From Numida meleagris (taxonomy: Eukaryota > Chordata > Aves > Galliformes > Numididae), in assembly GCF_002078875.1 (NCBI RefSeq), contig NC_034415.1, positions 23,150,331 to 23,214,330 of the forward strand: a stretch of 64,000 nt of DNA, written 5' to 3'. Under the pieces are notes generated by a model. The model ran no database searches, was not told where the DNA came from, and saw nothing but the letters and a program-made list of their open reading frames with translations. Positions 23,784-35,454 of the stretch are shown here, piece after piece. A program made the position numbers and the translations under genes. Every line of letters begins with the position of its first letter. Position 1 is the stretch's first letter.

Positions 23784-24866
23784 ATGAATTTGATGGGTAG
23801 ACTCTTCGACGGTTATGAGATCATACCCAGCGAGTGGTGGTCACTGGCTCAATGTCTGGATGGAGATCAGTGACAAGTGGTGTCTCTCACTTGTCTCTCA
23901 GGGATCAGTACTGGGACCACTGCTCTTTAACATCTTCATCAATGACATTGATGGTGGGATTGAGTGCACCCTCAGCAAGTTTGCTGACGACACCAAGCTG
24001 TGTGGTGTGGTCAACATGTCTGAGGGACCACATGCCAGCCAGAGAGACCTAGACAGGCTGAGCAGTGGGCCCAGGTGAACCTCATGAGATTCAATAAATC
24101 CAAGTGCGGGGTCTTGCAACTGGGTCATGGCAACCCCTGCTATCAGTACAAGCTGGGGGATGTAAGGATGGAACACAGACCTGCTAAAAAGGACTTGGGG
24201 TACTGCTGGATGGCAAGTTGGACATAAGCAAGCAATGTACCCTCACAGCCCAGAATGCCAACAGTATTCTGGGCTGCATCAAATGAAGTGCAGCCAGCAG
24301 ATTGAGGGAGGTGATCCTGCCACTCTACTCTGCACTGGTGAGGCCTCACCCAGAGTACTGCATACAGATGTGGAGTCCTCATTACAGGAGAGACATAGAC
24401 CTGTTGAAGCATGTCCAGAGGAGGACCACTAAAATGATCAGAGTGACGGAACACCTCTCCTATGAAGACAGGCTGAGAGCTAGGGCTGTTCAGCATGGAG
24501 AAGGCTCTGGGGAGTCCTGAGAGTGGTCTTTAGGTTTCTAAAGGGGAGCTGTAAGAAGGAAGGGAACAAACTGTTTAGCAGAGTCTATTGTGACAAGACA
24601 AGGGGCAGTGGTTTCAAACTAAAGGAGGGGACATTTAAATTGGATATTAGGAAGAAGTTTTTTACAATAAGACTGGTGAGGCACTGGAACAGGTCGCCAA
24701 GAAGGGTGGTGAATGCCCCATTCTTGGAGACATTCAAGGTCAGCCTGGACCAGGCTCTGAGCACCTGATGGAGCTGTAGGTGTCCTTGCTCACTGCAGGG
24801 CAGTTGGACTTAATGACCTGAAAGGGTCCCTTCCAACTCTCTTCCACGATTCTGTGATTCTATGAT
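23784..24866 (+). mobile_element. CR1 LINE, 5'-truncated, about 1.1 kb (copy B)
   Basis: The segment covers the second half of CR1 ORF2 through the 3' end. It begins in the reverse transcriptase region (TTTGATGGGTAGACTCTTCG), continues through the catalytic FADD box (codons at 23980-23991) and the C-terminal HWNRSPRRVVNAPFLETF block (near 24680-24740), and ends with CACGATTCTGTGATTCTATG. An 11-base tandem duplication (TGTCTCTCA at 23881-23889 and 23892-23900) changes the reading frame. Several further frame breaks exist, so it is an immobile relic. Confidence 0.95.
23834..24768 (+). pseudogene. CR1 reverse transcriptase remnant (copy B)
   Basis: Recognisable pieces lie in different frames. 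Upstream of 23890 one frame carries the residues preceding the RT 'QGSVLGP' block. From 23901 another frame carries [16 protein letters not shown] and [10 protein letters not shown]; the Asp pair of the catalytic centre is intact. Near 24302-24470 a frame carries [19 protein letters not shown], a CR1 C-terminal block. The frame of 24523-24768 holds the last conserved block. Stops and shifts between pieces make it a dead gene. Confidence 0.9.
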
Positions 24867-26155
24867 CATGAAGAAAAATGAAAATAAAAAGCCAAGGGTG
24901 TCAGTACTAGAACCCAATTTGGACAGTCATTTAATTTTCAATTTCCACTAATTCCTAAGTGTGGTCAATGAACATGAAGAATTTCAGTACATCTCCTGCA
25001 GAACAGATTAAAGCTACAATCAAAAGCAATAAACTAAAACACAAAATATAATTGAAAAAGAACTGCGAGTCCTTGGTCAGCCTAATGGATGTAGGAACTG
25101 AAGCAATTTGTGAGCACTCATTGAGTTCTGTCTGAACAGTTCCCCTGCACCACACCAACGATGAGGCAGTGGACCATAACATTTGTCACAGGACTGTTAG
25201 AATCAAATTAATGAGGAGATAAAATGTTTTTTACCTCATGAAAGAATTTATCTCCAGGTTTACATTAGAAGAAGAATAAATTTAAATTGAAGTGGGTTGG
25301 GTTAAACCTATCATATATTTGCTTTTATTTGGAACTGCATCTGTACTGAAGGTGTTACCAGAGCTCTTAGATCAATATATACATATGTAAATGTACATAC
25401 GTACACACCAAATATTTTCTCGTAACATTGTTCTGGGAAGAGTGCACCTACCTACATGAAGCCTAGACTGTATTCTAAAATACTACAAATCAAACATGTA
25501 AAAGTATCTTTCTGTAAACTTTTTTTTTTTTTTTAATTATTCTTTTTCAGTGGGGAAACTGCCTGCTGACTTGCAAGATAACCCAAATGCTGGGGCTATC
25601 CCAGCACCACAGCAGGTGACACTATGAACTAAACACTGACCTCTGTAGTACAAGAGGTAATCATTGTGTTCTCCATTACCAGCAACACTGCAGAACTGTT
25701 ACCAGTAATGATACCCATCACAGAACACCGTAGCTGGGTGATTTAAAGGAGAAGAGTCTGGATTTTGAATTTTTTTGTTTTGCCATTCACATGCTATGGA
25801 GTTTTAGCTCTGAAGAGCTGATGTTATGTCAATGCACTCATTACAGTTTAGCTGAGGTCTGTGTTTTGTTCTTCATATATATTCACAGCATACAGTAAAC
25901 TCTAATTGCTCCTTTGGAGCTGTTACACTGTATGCTGTAAATGGTTATTAACAATACTATTCATTCATTTACATGTAATGGATTCATAATAGCAAAAGTA
26001 GAGTGAAAATCTTACGCTGTAATATGAAAAGTAGATACTGCATAAAGGCAGCATTTTAATACTCAATACTCTCTTTTAATTATTTTTTAAATATCAATAG
26101 GTCCTGGTTCAGTAGCTTGTAAAATTACACAAGCCAAAGCAGCCTTGAAGTCAAG
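24867..26155. other. Non-coding DNA, nothing recognised
   Basis: AT-rich. A T run lies at about 25520-25534 and a short alternating AT/GT stretch (TACATATGTAAATGTACATA) near 25379-25398. No gene or transposon is seen. Confidence 0.55.
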
Positions 26156-26900
26156 GAAGCACAATGAATAGTGTGCACAAAGCCAGAGACTTCCATGGGC
26201 CTAATTGCTCCCACAGAACTGCTCATGTTAGGGATGGGAACACTCTCAGCACAGAGAGTGAGCCAGTGCATTGGTTCCAGGAGGGAGAGCTATCCGGCCA
26301 GATGAGCTCTCCCATCCCTGGCAATGCCCCACACTGGACACTCAACCTCCAAACACTCACAGGTGCTTCAGGCAGCTGCCCTCCACATAATGGAAGATAG
26401 AGGAGGAGCCAGGGGGAAACCCACCAGACAGAAATTCATATAGACTTCCAAAATCGACAGGCAGAACAGCCTGTTCACCCTTAATATGGCAAACTTCTCA
26501 CATTAAAACCTCTATAGAAGAGAAATTAAAGCTGGCATAAAAGATCCAAGCCTCTATGCATAACTCAGAGATGAAGCCCCTCATCCCCAACAAGTCCTGC
26601 CCAAGAGGAACAAATCCCACTCCCTCCAAACTGGACAAGTCCCCAAAAGACCTCCTGAGGGAGCACATTAATTTTCAGACATGGTATACACTACCAGAGC
26701 CTCATTTTTCCATTGCCTCAAATAAAAATACCAACAAATAAGTCAAATGAATCCAATTTAGGAAGGACAAAGACTCTTCACAGGAGATGTCCAAGGTGCC
26801 CACTCCCCATAGACACTGTGGGAGAAGCCTAATTGACCCTAACAGATGCTAACTCATTACTGGCACAGGGAGTGATGCAGAGAGAAAAGAGCACCTCTGA
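26156..26900. other. GC-richer unclassified stretch
   Basis: Base composition shifts to a more balanced GC content. The stretch carries two stop-free frames (26164-26400 and 26556-26741) with no domain. Such a local shift in an AT-rich desert often marks an old LTR or DNA transposon, but no terminal repeats, primer-binding site or polypurine tract could be identified. The origin is unknown. Confidence 0.35.
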
Positions 26901-27374
26901 GTCCCTTTCTAATATAGTGAAGGAAAAAGTGGTCTTTCCTTCCAGGTTCTTTTAGGGTTTCTTTATGTTTCCAAGCTCACTAATGTCAACCAAAGGAATA
27001 AATTTGAAAATGGAATTCCTAGTAAACCATGAACACACTATGAGGTCTGACTGACACTGCTGTGAGAAAGCAGTTGAGCTTCCAGGATAGGCTTGTTCAA
27101 GTCATGTTTTATTTATCTAAGGGTTTAGTACAGTTGTGAACGTATTTTCCATGGATTTTTTTTCTAATAACCTAGGATGACTTCTGTAGTGCTTCTCTCA
27201 GCACAGCCTCAGATGGTGGAATAACATGAGAAAATCAGGTCTCATTATTCTAGCTTAATAATTGGTTTCTTTAGTCATCCAGAAATTTAATGGAAACTGT
27301 AAACATCAATACAAATTTAGCTTTAGTTGGTATCCTCTGATACCACTAATTTAGCCATTAGTTAGATTGCCTTG

Positions 27375-27436
27375 TAAGAGAAGGCAGAGAAAAGAGAAAA
27401 AGAGTAAGAGAAGAGTAAGAGAAGAGAAAAAGTAAG
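27375..27436 (+). repeat. Purine-rich (AAGAG)n-like tract
   Basis: About 60 bases, almost wholly A and G, with repeated AAGAGTAAGAG and AAGAGAAAA units, interrupted by single T and C residues. It is a degraded simple repeat. Confidence 0.85.
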
Positions 27437-27784
27437 TGTTCATACTAGTCAGGACAGGATACACGGCTAAAAGGAGTTTTCACCGAAAAATCTGAGCAGA
27501 TTCATACATAACATGTAAGGTTTTGGTGCTTGTGTCTAGCACAGACACGGAAGAAAGCATGTTTTCAAAGGATTCACCAAATAAGCTGTTTTTTGAAGCT
27601 GAATCCAACACCCAGTAAAATCTACAAACCGTTATTTATCACAGGAGAAGAATTTGCTTGAATAATTGAATACCTCGTGGTGAAAAGTAAAGAGCAAATG
27701 TTGTACCTTCTTTTATTGTTTCCTATTTTTATTGGGTTGTACAAAGATACTGTAATCACACTGACACAAGCCATGTTCTAATTT

Positions 27785-28090
27785 ACCTTTGTTTTACAGC
27801 TGTTATTTCTGAGCTTACACTAAAGGTCAGCGGTGCCATTTGTTGCACTGGCGTGGGCATTCAAAAGTCTAACAAATGAGTAATATTTTGGAAAAACAGA
27901 ATCAAGAAAATTATAGCTGCTATGCCATTTATTTCTGTCTGCCTGTTAAACAACTATTTCCATGTACTTTATATCTGTAACTATTTAATATAATTAGTTG
28001 AATGGCAATGACATTTTTTATAGCAGTGGAGATAAAGAGCTAATACGTTAACCCCCAGGACTCAATCTTTCCAAGGTGAGAGTTTGCTCA
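27785..28090. promoter_or_regulatory. Candidate conserved non-coding element
   Basis: The block is complex and repeat-free. Motif matches are AAAGGTCA (27822-27829, nuclear-receptor half site), GCGTGGGC (27851-27858, EGR core), CTATTTAATATAATTAG (about 27983-27999) and GTTAACCCC (about 28048-28056). No transposon features are seen. This is a visual call; individual motifs have weak specificity. Confidence 0.3.
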
Positions 28091-31000
28091 TTATATTCAA
28101 ATTAGTAGAGATACAAAAGCATAGGCAGTTACATAGCTGATCTTATCTGCAAATATATGTAGACCATTCCAAAATGATTTGATTTTTTTTCCTGGCTATA
28201 AATAACTGAAAAGATATACATCTGGTTCCTGCTAAAATTGAAACTTAAACTATGAATATGACAAAAGAAACCAATTGCTCTTTTAGATCTGTATGACAAT
28301 GTTTACTTCTATAGCATAACATTCTTTGTTCATAGGAATGAAAAATAAAGCTTAATATATTCAGAGCTTCATTGCTATTAGCAACAGACAAGCTTGCTTT
28401 GCCTCAGATCACAACTGATTAAAAATAATATGCAATTGTAATTATCAAGATTGTACCCAATCACAAGAGCTACTGTATTGCAGGCATATTCAAGCCTTCA
28501 TGGACAGAGGGCAGGGAAGGAGGTTAGAAAATCTTAATGTGAAAGCTATTCGTATGATCTGCATCATGTGTTAATCTACAGCAAAAACAAAGTCATTTAT
28601 TCTACATTCCTAGTTTGTATTTTTATGTTTAACTATGTTCTGACTAGCGCCAATCACCAATGTGATAGTTACAGACTTGATTATCTTCTTGATTTTAGAG
28701 AGTCCTGTTCCATTGATAAGAATCTCTGGTATACAGTCTGTATCACACAGTGCTGCTCCATGCCTGATATTGAGTTAAAAGGACCATAAATCCTGCTTGG
28801 CAACCTGGTCTGCTGGAATAATGGAGAGTGCTTGGCAGCAATGGCTGAGCTGTAATTCAAGCTCATCTCCTCAGACAACTGGAGAGGGACACACATGGCC
28901 TCAGAACTCATTTCAGAGTCTGAAAGCCATTAAACATCTTTTGCTGGCTTCTACATGAAGGAGTGTGATGCCAGAACCTCAGTGCCAAGGGATACCCAAA
29001 GGGAAGGCATATGGTCTGCTTTCACTTGTGCTGAAGAGTTTATTCTTGTTATTTAAAGAAATAATGGAATGTATGAGTCTTTCTTTATCAACAGCCTAGC
29101 TGTTTTAAAGGGGGAATATTGATAAGCGATTAAATAAAATACAGTATCACAGTGTTCTTAACACTCTGTGTTGGCTGTCTGCAAAATGGCGGGATGGGCA
29201 TCGGAGGATGGAGAAGTCCCAGAAAGGAATGCAGCTGATTGTCCTGTTCCTTCAAGGAGTGCCTTGACAAGAGCAAGGGGCATCATCCATCTATGCTCTG
29301 CCAGTCACGTCATAAAGCTGTATTGTGGACACTACCTATACATAAGACAAATGATGCTATTCCTGAGGTATAGCAAGTAGAGAAGATTCACTCTCTGGCA
29401 GCAATGGAAGCTTGTAAAAGCAATCAGTGCTTCCCCTTACATGATCACATCAAAACCATCATTTTAGCACACAACTGAAATCTATTAAAATTAATGTCAA
29501 TGTTGTTAAAGTTGCCAGTGCAGCATGTTACAGCTATGTGCAGAAAACCTAGAGTTGGTTTGGAGCAACTGGTACAGTGAGAGCTCATTGTAAGTCCTTA
29601 TTTCATCCCATGTAGGAAAGGAATTTTTAGTTGCTGTAGGATTCACAGACCGTCTTTGACATCAATACTAAATATAACCAATCATCAGAAATAAGGAACA
29701 GAAAGAGCAGGCACAAAGAAATGGAAGAAGACAGTGAGAATAAACAGGAATGGGGTTAGATTTCTCTGCATCTTTTCACCAAGTGTATTTATAGAGAAAA
29801 AGGAGTAGAGATGGTGCTGCATAATCAGACCAGCCTTTTAGGTCTGCTACTTTTTACAGCTCATTTGAAGCCTTGGCTATATTTGTTGAATCAATACTCA
29901 GGCAGCTGTTCTGATAATTTCACTCTGATGACATTCCTCCTGGAAGGACAGACAAAGGGGGAAAGCAATCATCTCAACAAGGTCCAAAGTCCTCAAAGGT
30001 TTCCAAGTCAGAAGCAGATTGAAACATCAGATACCAACTTGCTGAGATCAACACCATGAAAATCTGCAGCTGGTAGCTGAGTAATGTTAGGTTACTTTCA
30101 GTCACGGTGAGAATGAATGTTGCAAGACAAAGAAAGGTAGCATTTGTAACAAAAATGCAAACCAATTTTTATATATCAATTCCTTTTAATAAAAAAAGAA
30201 GTTAATCTCTAAATATCCACATCAGAACTCTACAAAAATCTGACTTCTAACTTAATCAATGCAAACTGGATGCAAACCAAATTTGAAATACTATGACATA
30301 TCTGTTCCTTCCTGGCCTTGTCTTTTTTTTTTTTCCCTTTAGGAATGAATTTTGCAATCAAATGATTGCATAAGAACAAAGATTCATAAAATAGTTTAAA
30401 AACAAGTCAGATAAATGAAAGTAGGTACTACTCAAGCTCCCAGAGTAAATACGCTAATGGAAGGCTAATTAATCCATTAAGACACAGGCTACAACAAGAC
30501 AATGAAACTGAACATAGAAACATCAATTTTATAACTCACTGTGCTATAATTATTCTCTGGCTCAGCAAATGCATGCACCTTTCAGAAACCTACAGTGCCT
30601 TTCATCATACATAAAGAATTAAATCTTTAACTAATCCACATAGAGGAAATACAGTTTTCTGTAACGTTCCCACATTACTCCCTGCACACTGCTAGATATT
30701 ATCCATTTATAGTCAAATCTAACTATTTGCAACGTGTGTATCTCTGCTCTGATAACACCTTCTATAGCTACATGTCCAACTGAGTAACAAATTTCTAAGC
30801 ATCAAACTAGACCATTCATGGGGAAAGTTGGGAAGAATACAAAGATCTTTAACATGTATATTAATCATTATATTAAAATGGAAGACAAAAATTTCAAAAT
30901 ACAGACCAAAAAAAATAGCAATGACACTCTCCAAATAATAAAGATTCTAGTATTTCATCTCAACAAGTTTTCCAAGCAACATTCATCCAGTCAAAAAGAC

Positions 31001-33785
31001 AAAACAAATCAGAATAAATCCTTCTATAAATCTTGAACATAAAACAATGTTCCACTTACCTGGCAAAACCTCTTAGTAGTACTCTGTTCCCTCTCCATGC
31101 ATAAGACACCTAGTGATACTAATTGTTTGTATATATAGAAAGGTCGAATCCAAATTAGCCACACGAACAAGACTCTCCCTGTAATTTTTTTTGTGAGGAT
31201 TCCTCAGATTGATTGTGTGGATTATATTGCTAATGTGATTTCATTTTTATATGGAAGTACTAATTTACAACACTTTTCTTTGCCCAATGCTGACACACAC
31301 ACAGTAAATTCGCTAGTAACACACACACAGAGAAGCCTACAAGTTCATTCTGCATTACAATACCCCTCTAGAGCTGCATAACAACAATAAGGAGGAAATC
31401 ATTCAAAGGTTTTCCTGCAAACTGAGAGGTTAGTAGCCAAAGGTCAACTTCACCAGCTTCTTTTATACCTATCAAAGGTAAATCATTACCATGTTACTCG
31501 TTTGCCTTGAAGCTGCAGAAATTAGGCACTGAATCCCTACACCCTGTCATTCCTGATCCTATCCTTCCAGTTGGTAGAAGTGCCAGTTTAGTGCTAGCAA
31601 ATGCAAAGAATCAATATGCTGGCAGACACAAACAGCACGTTGAGCCATCAGACCATAACAGCCTGAGATCATTTTTATTTTTTTCCCTTTTGTTTTTGTG
31701 CTGCTTTTTCCCTACTGTCTTATCTGGAGTCACTGGATAGAAGCCATCTATCAATCAAGTGAAGTCTCAACAAGGTTTATTACTCAGCTGCTCAAAACAG
31801 GGAAGAAAGATCAAGCCTCATTATTATCACGGAATATGCTAGAATATGCTTTATTTTGCAGTGATCCTTTTTCTTTGCCACCTTAACTCAACAACATAAT
31901 TTTACTTGACCCACAGGCTGACGGACTCACTGGGAAATGTAGCTGAGAATTTCTGTGTATGAAAGGTCTCTGCACAACTTGGTAGAACAGTTGCAATGTC
32001 TATGATACTGCTGGTCGGCATTTTATTTACCTTACTTGATTCTACTTGCATGTGTGCCTGAAGGAACCAATGGCCACAGACCATTTTCTGTGAATTCTTG
32101 GAAATGACTCCTCCACAGCAATCAAAACGCATGCTTCTCTCCACACTATCGCAAAACATATCCCTTTCCAAAATTGTTCTTCATCGTCTTTTCTTGTAAT
32201 GGTATTGAAAATGGTATTTCATGTTTTCTGACTTCAGTAAAACTAATACTGAAATATGAGTTAGCCATGTATTTACGTACATCCGTGGATGTAGGCCACA
32301 GGGATTTGCAGAGGTGTGGGAATCTTACGTGAGCCAAATACCACCTCCACACTGAATTCATCTGTCCTCATCTGTAATGAAGATGATCATCTTAAGGATG
32401 AGTCAGGGTGGTACCACACTGGCATACACTAATAGCTTTCTTTACTGCCACTTAAGGGACTGAAGCTGGCTCTATTTATTTTCCCCTTAAAAATTTAAGT
32501 TTTTAAATTAGGCAATCCCATTGTAATTTTATCATAATTAAAGACTGAGGCATATAGTAATAGCAACACTCTCTAAATTCACGGATTCATTCTGGGATTT
32601 CTTAGTATCCTGTAATTAACACAACGAAGAACCTTAAAATTCACTTAGCAATTAGCAGTGATGAACAAAAATGAGTTGCCTTTAAGGCTGTTAGGCCGTA
32701 TTCACACATCCTATTTTAAGAACCAAGCTACTTAATTTCCACACCTGCAAACTATGCTCCTGGATTTGGAAAGGATGATTCAGATAGTTTAAGTTAGGAC
32801 TGGATTTTTCTTAGAACCAGAATCACAGTGACATAATTTGGATCCCAATGCACACATTACTTCTCAGTAAACAGCTTTCTTCCCCACTGCTAGTCCCACT
32901 GAGTGCTATCCTCGTCTCTTATTTTAAATCTGAGATATGCCACATACAAAGGCTTTAAATCCCAGGTCAAATAGCAAGAGAAACCAACTAAAGGCCAGCT
33001 TTGCATGCTGTGGCTGATACTGTCCGGAAGGATTTCCAGGACATGTCAGTATTACATGTGCCAAAGGACACCATAAAAATGCTCTGTACTTTAGGTCTGG
33101 GCAATGACTGAACCTGAGGCGGCAGGAGAAGCAGCTAGCTGGAAAAGGATGCTTTGCATATTTAACTGTATTATAAGCTCTGCAACAGCAACTTAATGGT
33201 GCTGTACAAATGCCAGGATCGTTGTTCTTTTAAATATGAAAAGAGTAAATATCAGTATTTATTGTATTATCTTTTCCCTGTGCCACCACAGAAGGTGCCA
33301 ACCAACGTAGACACAAGTGCATAAGTAACAGACTGTGCTAACCGCTATTTTTATTTTTATTTTATTGAGATTTATGTATAATATGGAAGCATTAATATAA
33401 ATTTTTAGATTAATCAGTACTCTACAGTAAACTGCATTTTTCCACTTTCCATCAAATGGGAAGACCTCTGATTTTTTCTAACTCCATTTTCTGAGAAAGC
33501 AGTCCTTCCTTAGCAATTAGATTTATTAAAAGAAAACGTACCCTTTTAAAATATCATTTTACTAAGTTATTCAAGAAAATAAGGAATCCCTAATATTCAC
33601 GAAAAGAATTTAATAGGACAAATAATTTTGCCTCATAGGAGTAATGGGAGCAACAGTGGGCAAAGACTGACAGGAGAGTTCCATGCCAGCCAGTGAAGGG
33701 ACGCCATCAGTAGTCTTCTGCTGATACCTCATATTTAACATACCCTGCTTAATAACACACACTTCATCAGCCTGTCATACCTTAC
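28091..33785. other. Non-coding DNA with minor simple repeats
   Basis: No gene recognised. There is an octamer-like AATATGCAATTGTAATTA stretch near 28426-28443, a T run at 30323-30335, two short CA runs (about 31291-31302 and 31321-31328) and a (TATTT)n tract at 33346-33366. Frames of 60-90 codons show no domains. Confidence 0.5.
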
Positions 33786-33789
33786 ATTG

Positions 33790-33960
33790 AAAAGTTTTAC
33801 AACGACTGCAACTGACATGCGTCATTTATTTCCACTTGAGCCAATTAAAGTGCAATGATTGGAAAAGCACTCTCATTAAGTGATTTACATTTGGACTGCA
33901 GAGCTGGGTAAATCTGGAGTTGTGTGATAACCTCATCTCAGTATTTTTAAGGGACTGAGA
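33790..33960. promoter_or_regulatory. Candidate conserved non-coding element (paired NKX2-type sites)
   Basis: CACTTGA (33833-33839; reverse complement TCAAGTG) and TTAAGTG (33876-33882) are both NKX2-type (TNAAGTG) matches, 43 bases apart in opposite orientation. Between them lie CCAATTAAAG (33841-33850) and ATGATTGG (33855-33862). The block lacks repeats and reads like conserved enhancer sequence. Conservation is not tested. Confidence 0.3.
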
Positions 33961-34718
33961 GAGACGTGAAACAATACCAGACAGATTAGGGTATTATCTA
34001 TCTAATTAAGGAAAAGAAAAGAATTCTCAACTGGAGTGATTTGTCCAGTAATGTATTTGTGTGTACTTGTGTTGTCTTTTCTTTGCTATTATAAAGCAAC
34101 ACCTGCTTTTGTGAGTATTTTGCACCTGCAAAGCTTTACCTCTGTAAGTATTAAAGCGCTTTACTTAGTGGTTCAAATTCATGTCAGTAAACTAGCCATT
34201 CTTCACCTCCATGATGGTTGGAGGGAGGTAGGAGATGTGAAACATATTCACATCCCTTGAGGACATGGACCCAGTGGTCCAGTCTTGCTACCTGTCAGTG
34301 CAAGGGAATTTTGTCACTGACTTCAAGGGGATAGGATGGGGCTAGTGGGCTGCAAACTTCCTCTCAGAACTGTGATGAAACAGGGAATGATTGTACTCCC
34401 AGAGTGAATCGGGCAGTCACTGGAAAAGAAAAATATTTTACATTTCATTTAGAACCTGAAATAGACAAACAGAAACTAAAACAAACTCTTACTTTTAATT
34501 CCTGTTGCAGACCCAAGCAATTATTAGTCTGCCACTGTTGTTTTATGGTATCCTTCCTCTGGTTGTTCTACCTGGCTGTATTTCCCACCAAATCTTTAGA
34601 TGCCTGAAAGTTCAAATTATTTTTTTTCTAAAAATGATTGAATGAAGCCCATGTATTCATACTCTAGAGTAAAGGCTCTGATTACACTGGTTACAGTGAG
34701 GTGTTTGGTTTCTTGATT

Positions 34719-34737
34719 TTTGTTTTTTTTTTTTCAG
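34719..34737 (+). repeat. T-rich tract ending in CAG
   Basis: A long T run followed by CAGGGG, which resembles a splice acceptor. The following frame is short and low complexity because of the AAAC repeat downstream, so no exon is called. Confidence 0.6.
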
Positions 34738-34835
34738 GGGATGAGTGCTATTTCTATTAAGCTCTTCTTTTTTTCTCTGAAGAATCCAAAAGCCATACTG
34801 GCGAATCTGTTCACTTTGCCAAAATCTGTACAAAG

Positions 34836-34876
34836 ACAAAACAAACAAACAAACAACAACAAACAAACAAAAAAAG
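34836..34876. repeat. (AAAC)n microsatellite
   Basis: About 40 bases of ACAAA units with an ACAACAAC interruption. A similar, shorter tract occurs at about 37013-37038. Confidence 0.9.
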
Positions 34877-35436
34877 AACCAACAAAAACTAGAATTTTTC
34901 CTCTGTCATAAAGAGTGCTTAGGCCTTCCCTCATTCTTCTTCTGACCCTAGAAATTTAAGAGACAGTATGAAGTAGAAAATGGTTTTCAAAAGTTTAGGT
35001 GCTATCAGTAGGCTTCAAGCGAACTGATACGGTTATTTGGAATAACAGTAGAAAAATTACCTGTTGCATCTGATATGCCAAAGTACATATTTTAGCTCTA
35101 ACCAAGAAATTCATGAAGACTTTCTGGATGAAGAATGAGTCTGAGAAACAACCTAATCTTTATACTATCTTTCTTTGTGACCATGGGAAAGGCATTCATC
35201 TTATTTACTCCATCTTTAAAATCAGGCTAAGTATATATTATTCATCTTCAAGCAGGGCTGAGTTATTGATGACAATGGCTGTGTAACTGCTCACCATTAT
35301 TTATTATTATCAGAAGTGAAAGCTTTGCAATGGATCAGATAATAAAACAAAATCTAATCATTTCTGTTTATCAGTGAGCCAAGCTAAACTGAACTTGATT
35401 TTGTTGTAACAGAACAAACACGCCTGTGCATTCCTT

Positions 35437-35454
35437 CTCTCTCTCTCTCTCTCT
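35437..35454. repeat. (CT)n microsatellite
   Basis: Nine perfect CT units, then TTTTG. Confidence 0.9.

Noticed and set aside
24143..24496. 117-codon minus-strand frame
   Set aside because: Antisense of CR1 copy B.
26156..26900. Endogenous retrovirus LTR
   Set aside because: No TG...CA ends, primer-binding site, polypurine tract or direct-repeat partner seen; left as unclassified.
31141..31160. GGTCGAATCC resembling a tRNA T-arm
   Set aside because: No matching acceptor stem, D-arm or anticodon arm around it.
34719..34911. Splice-acceptor-like T run followed by an open frame
   Set aside because: The frame is made of an AAAC microsatellite and homopolymers; no exon evidence.
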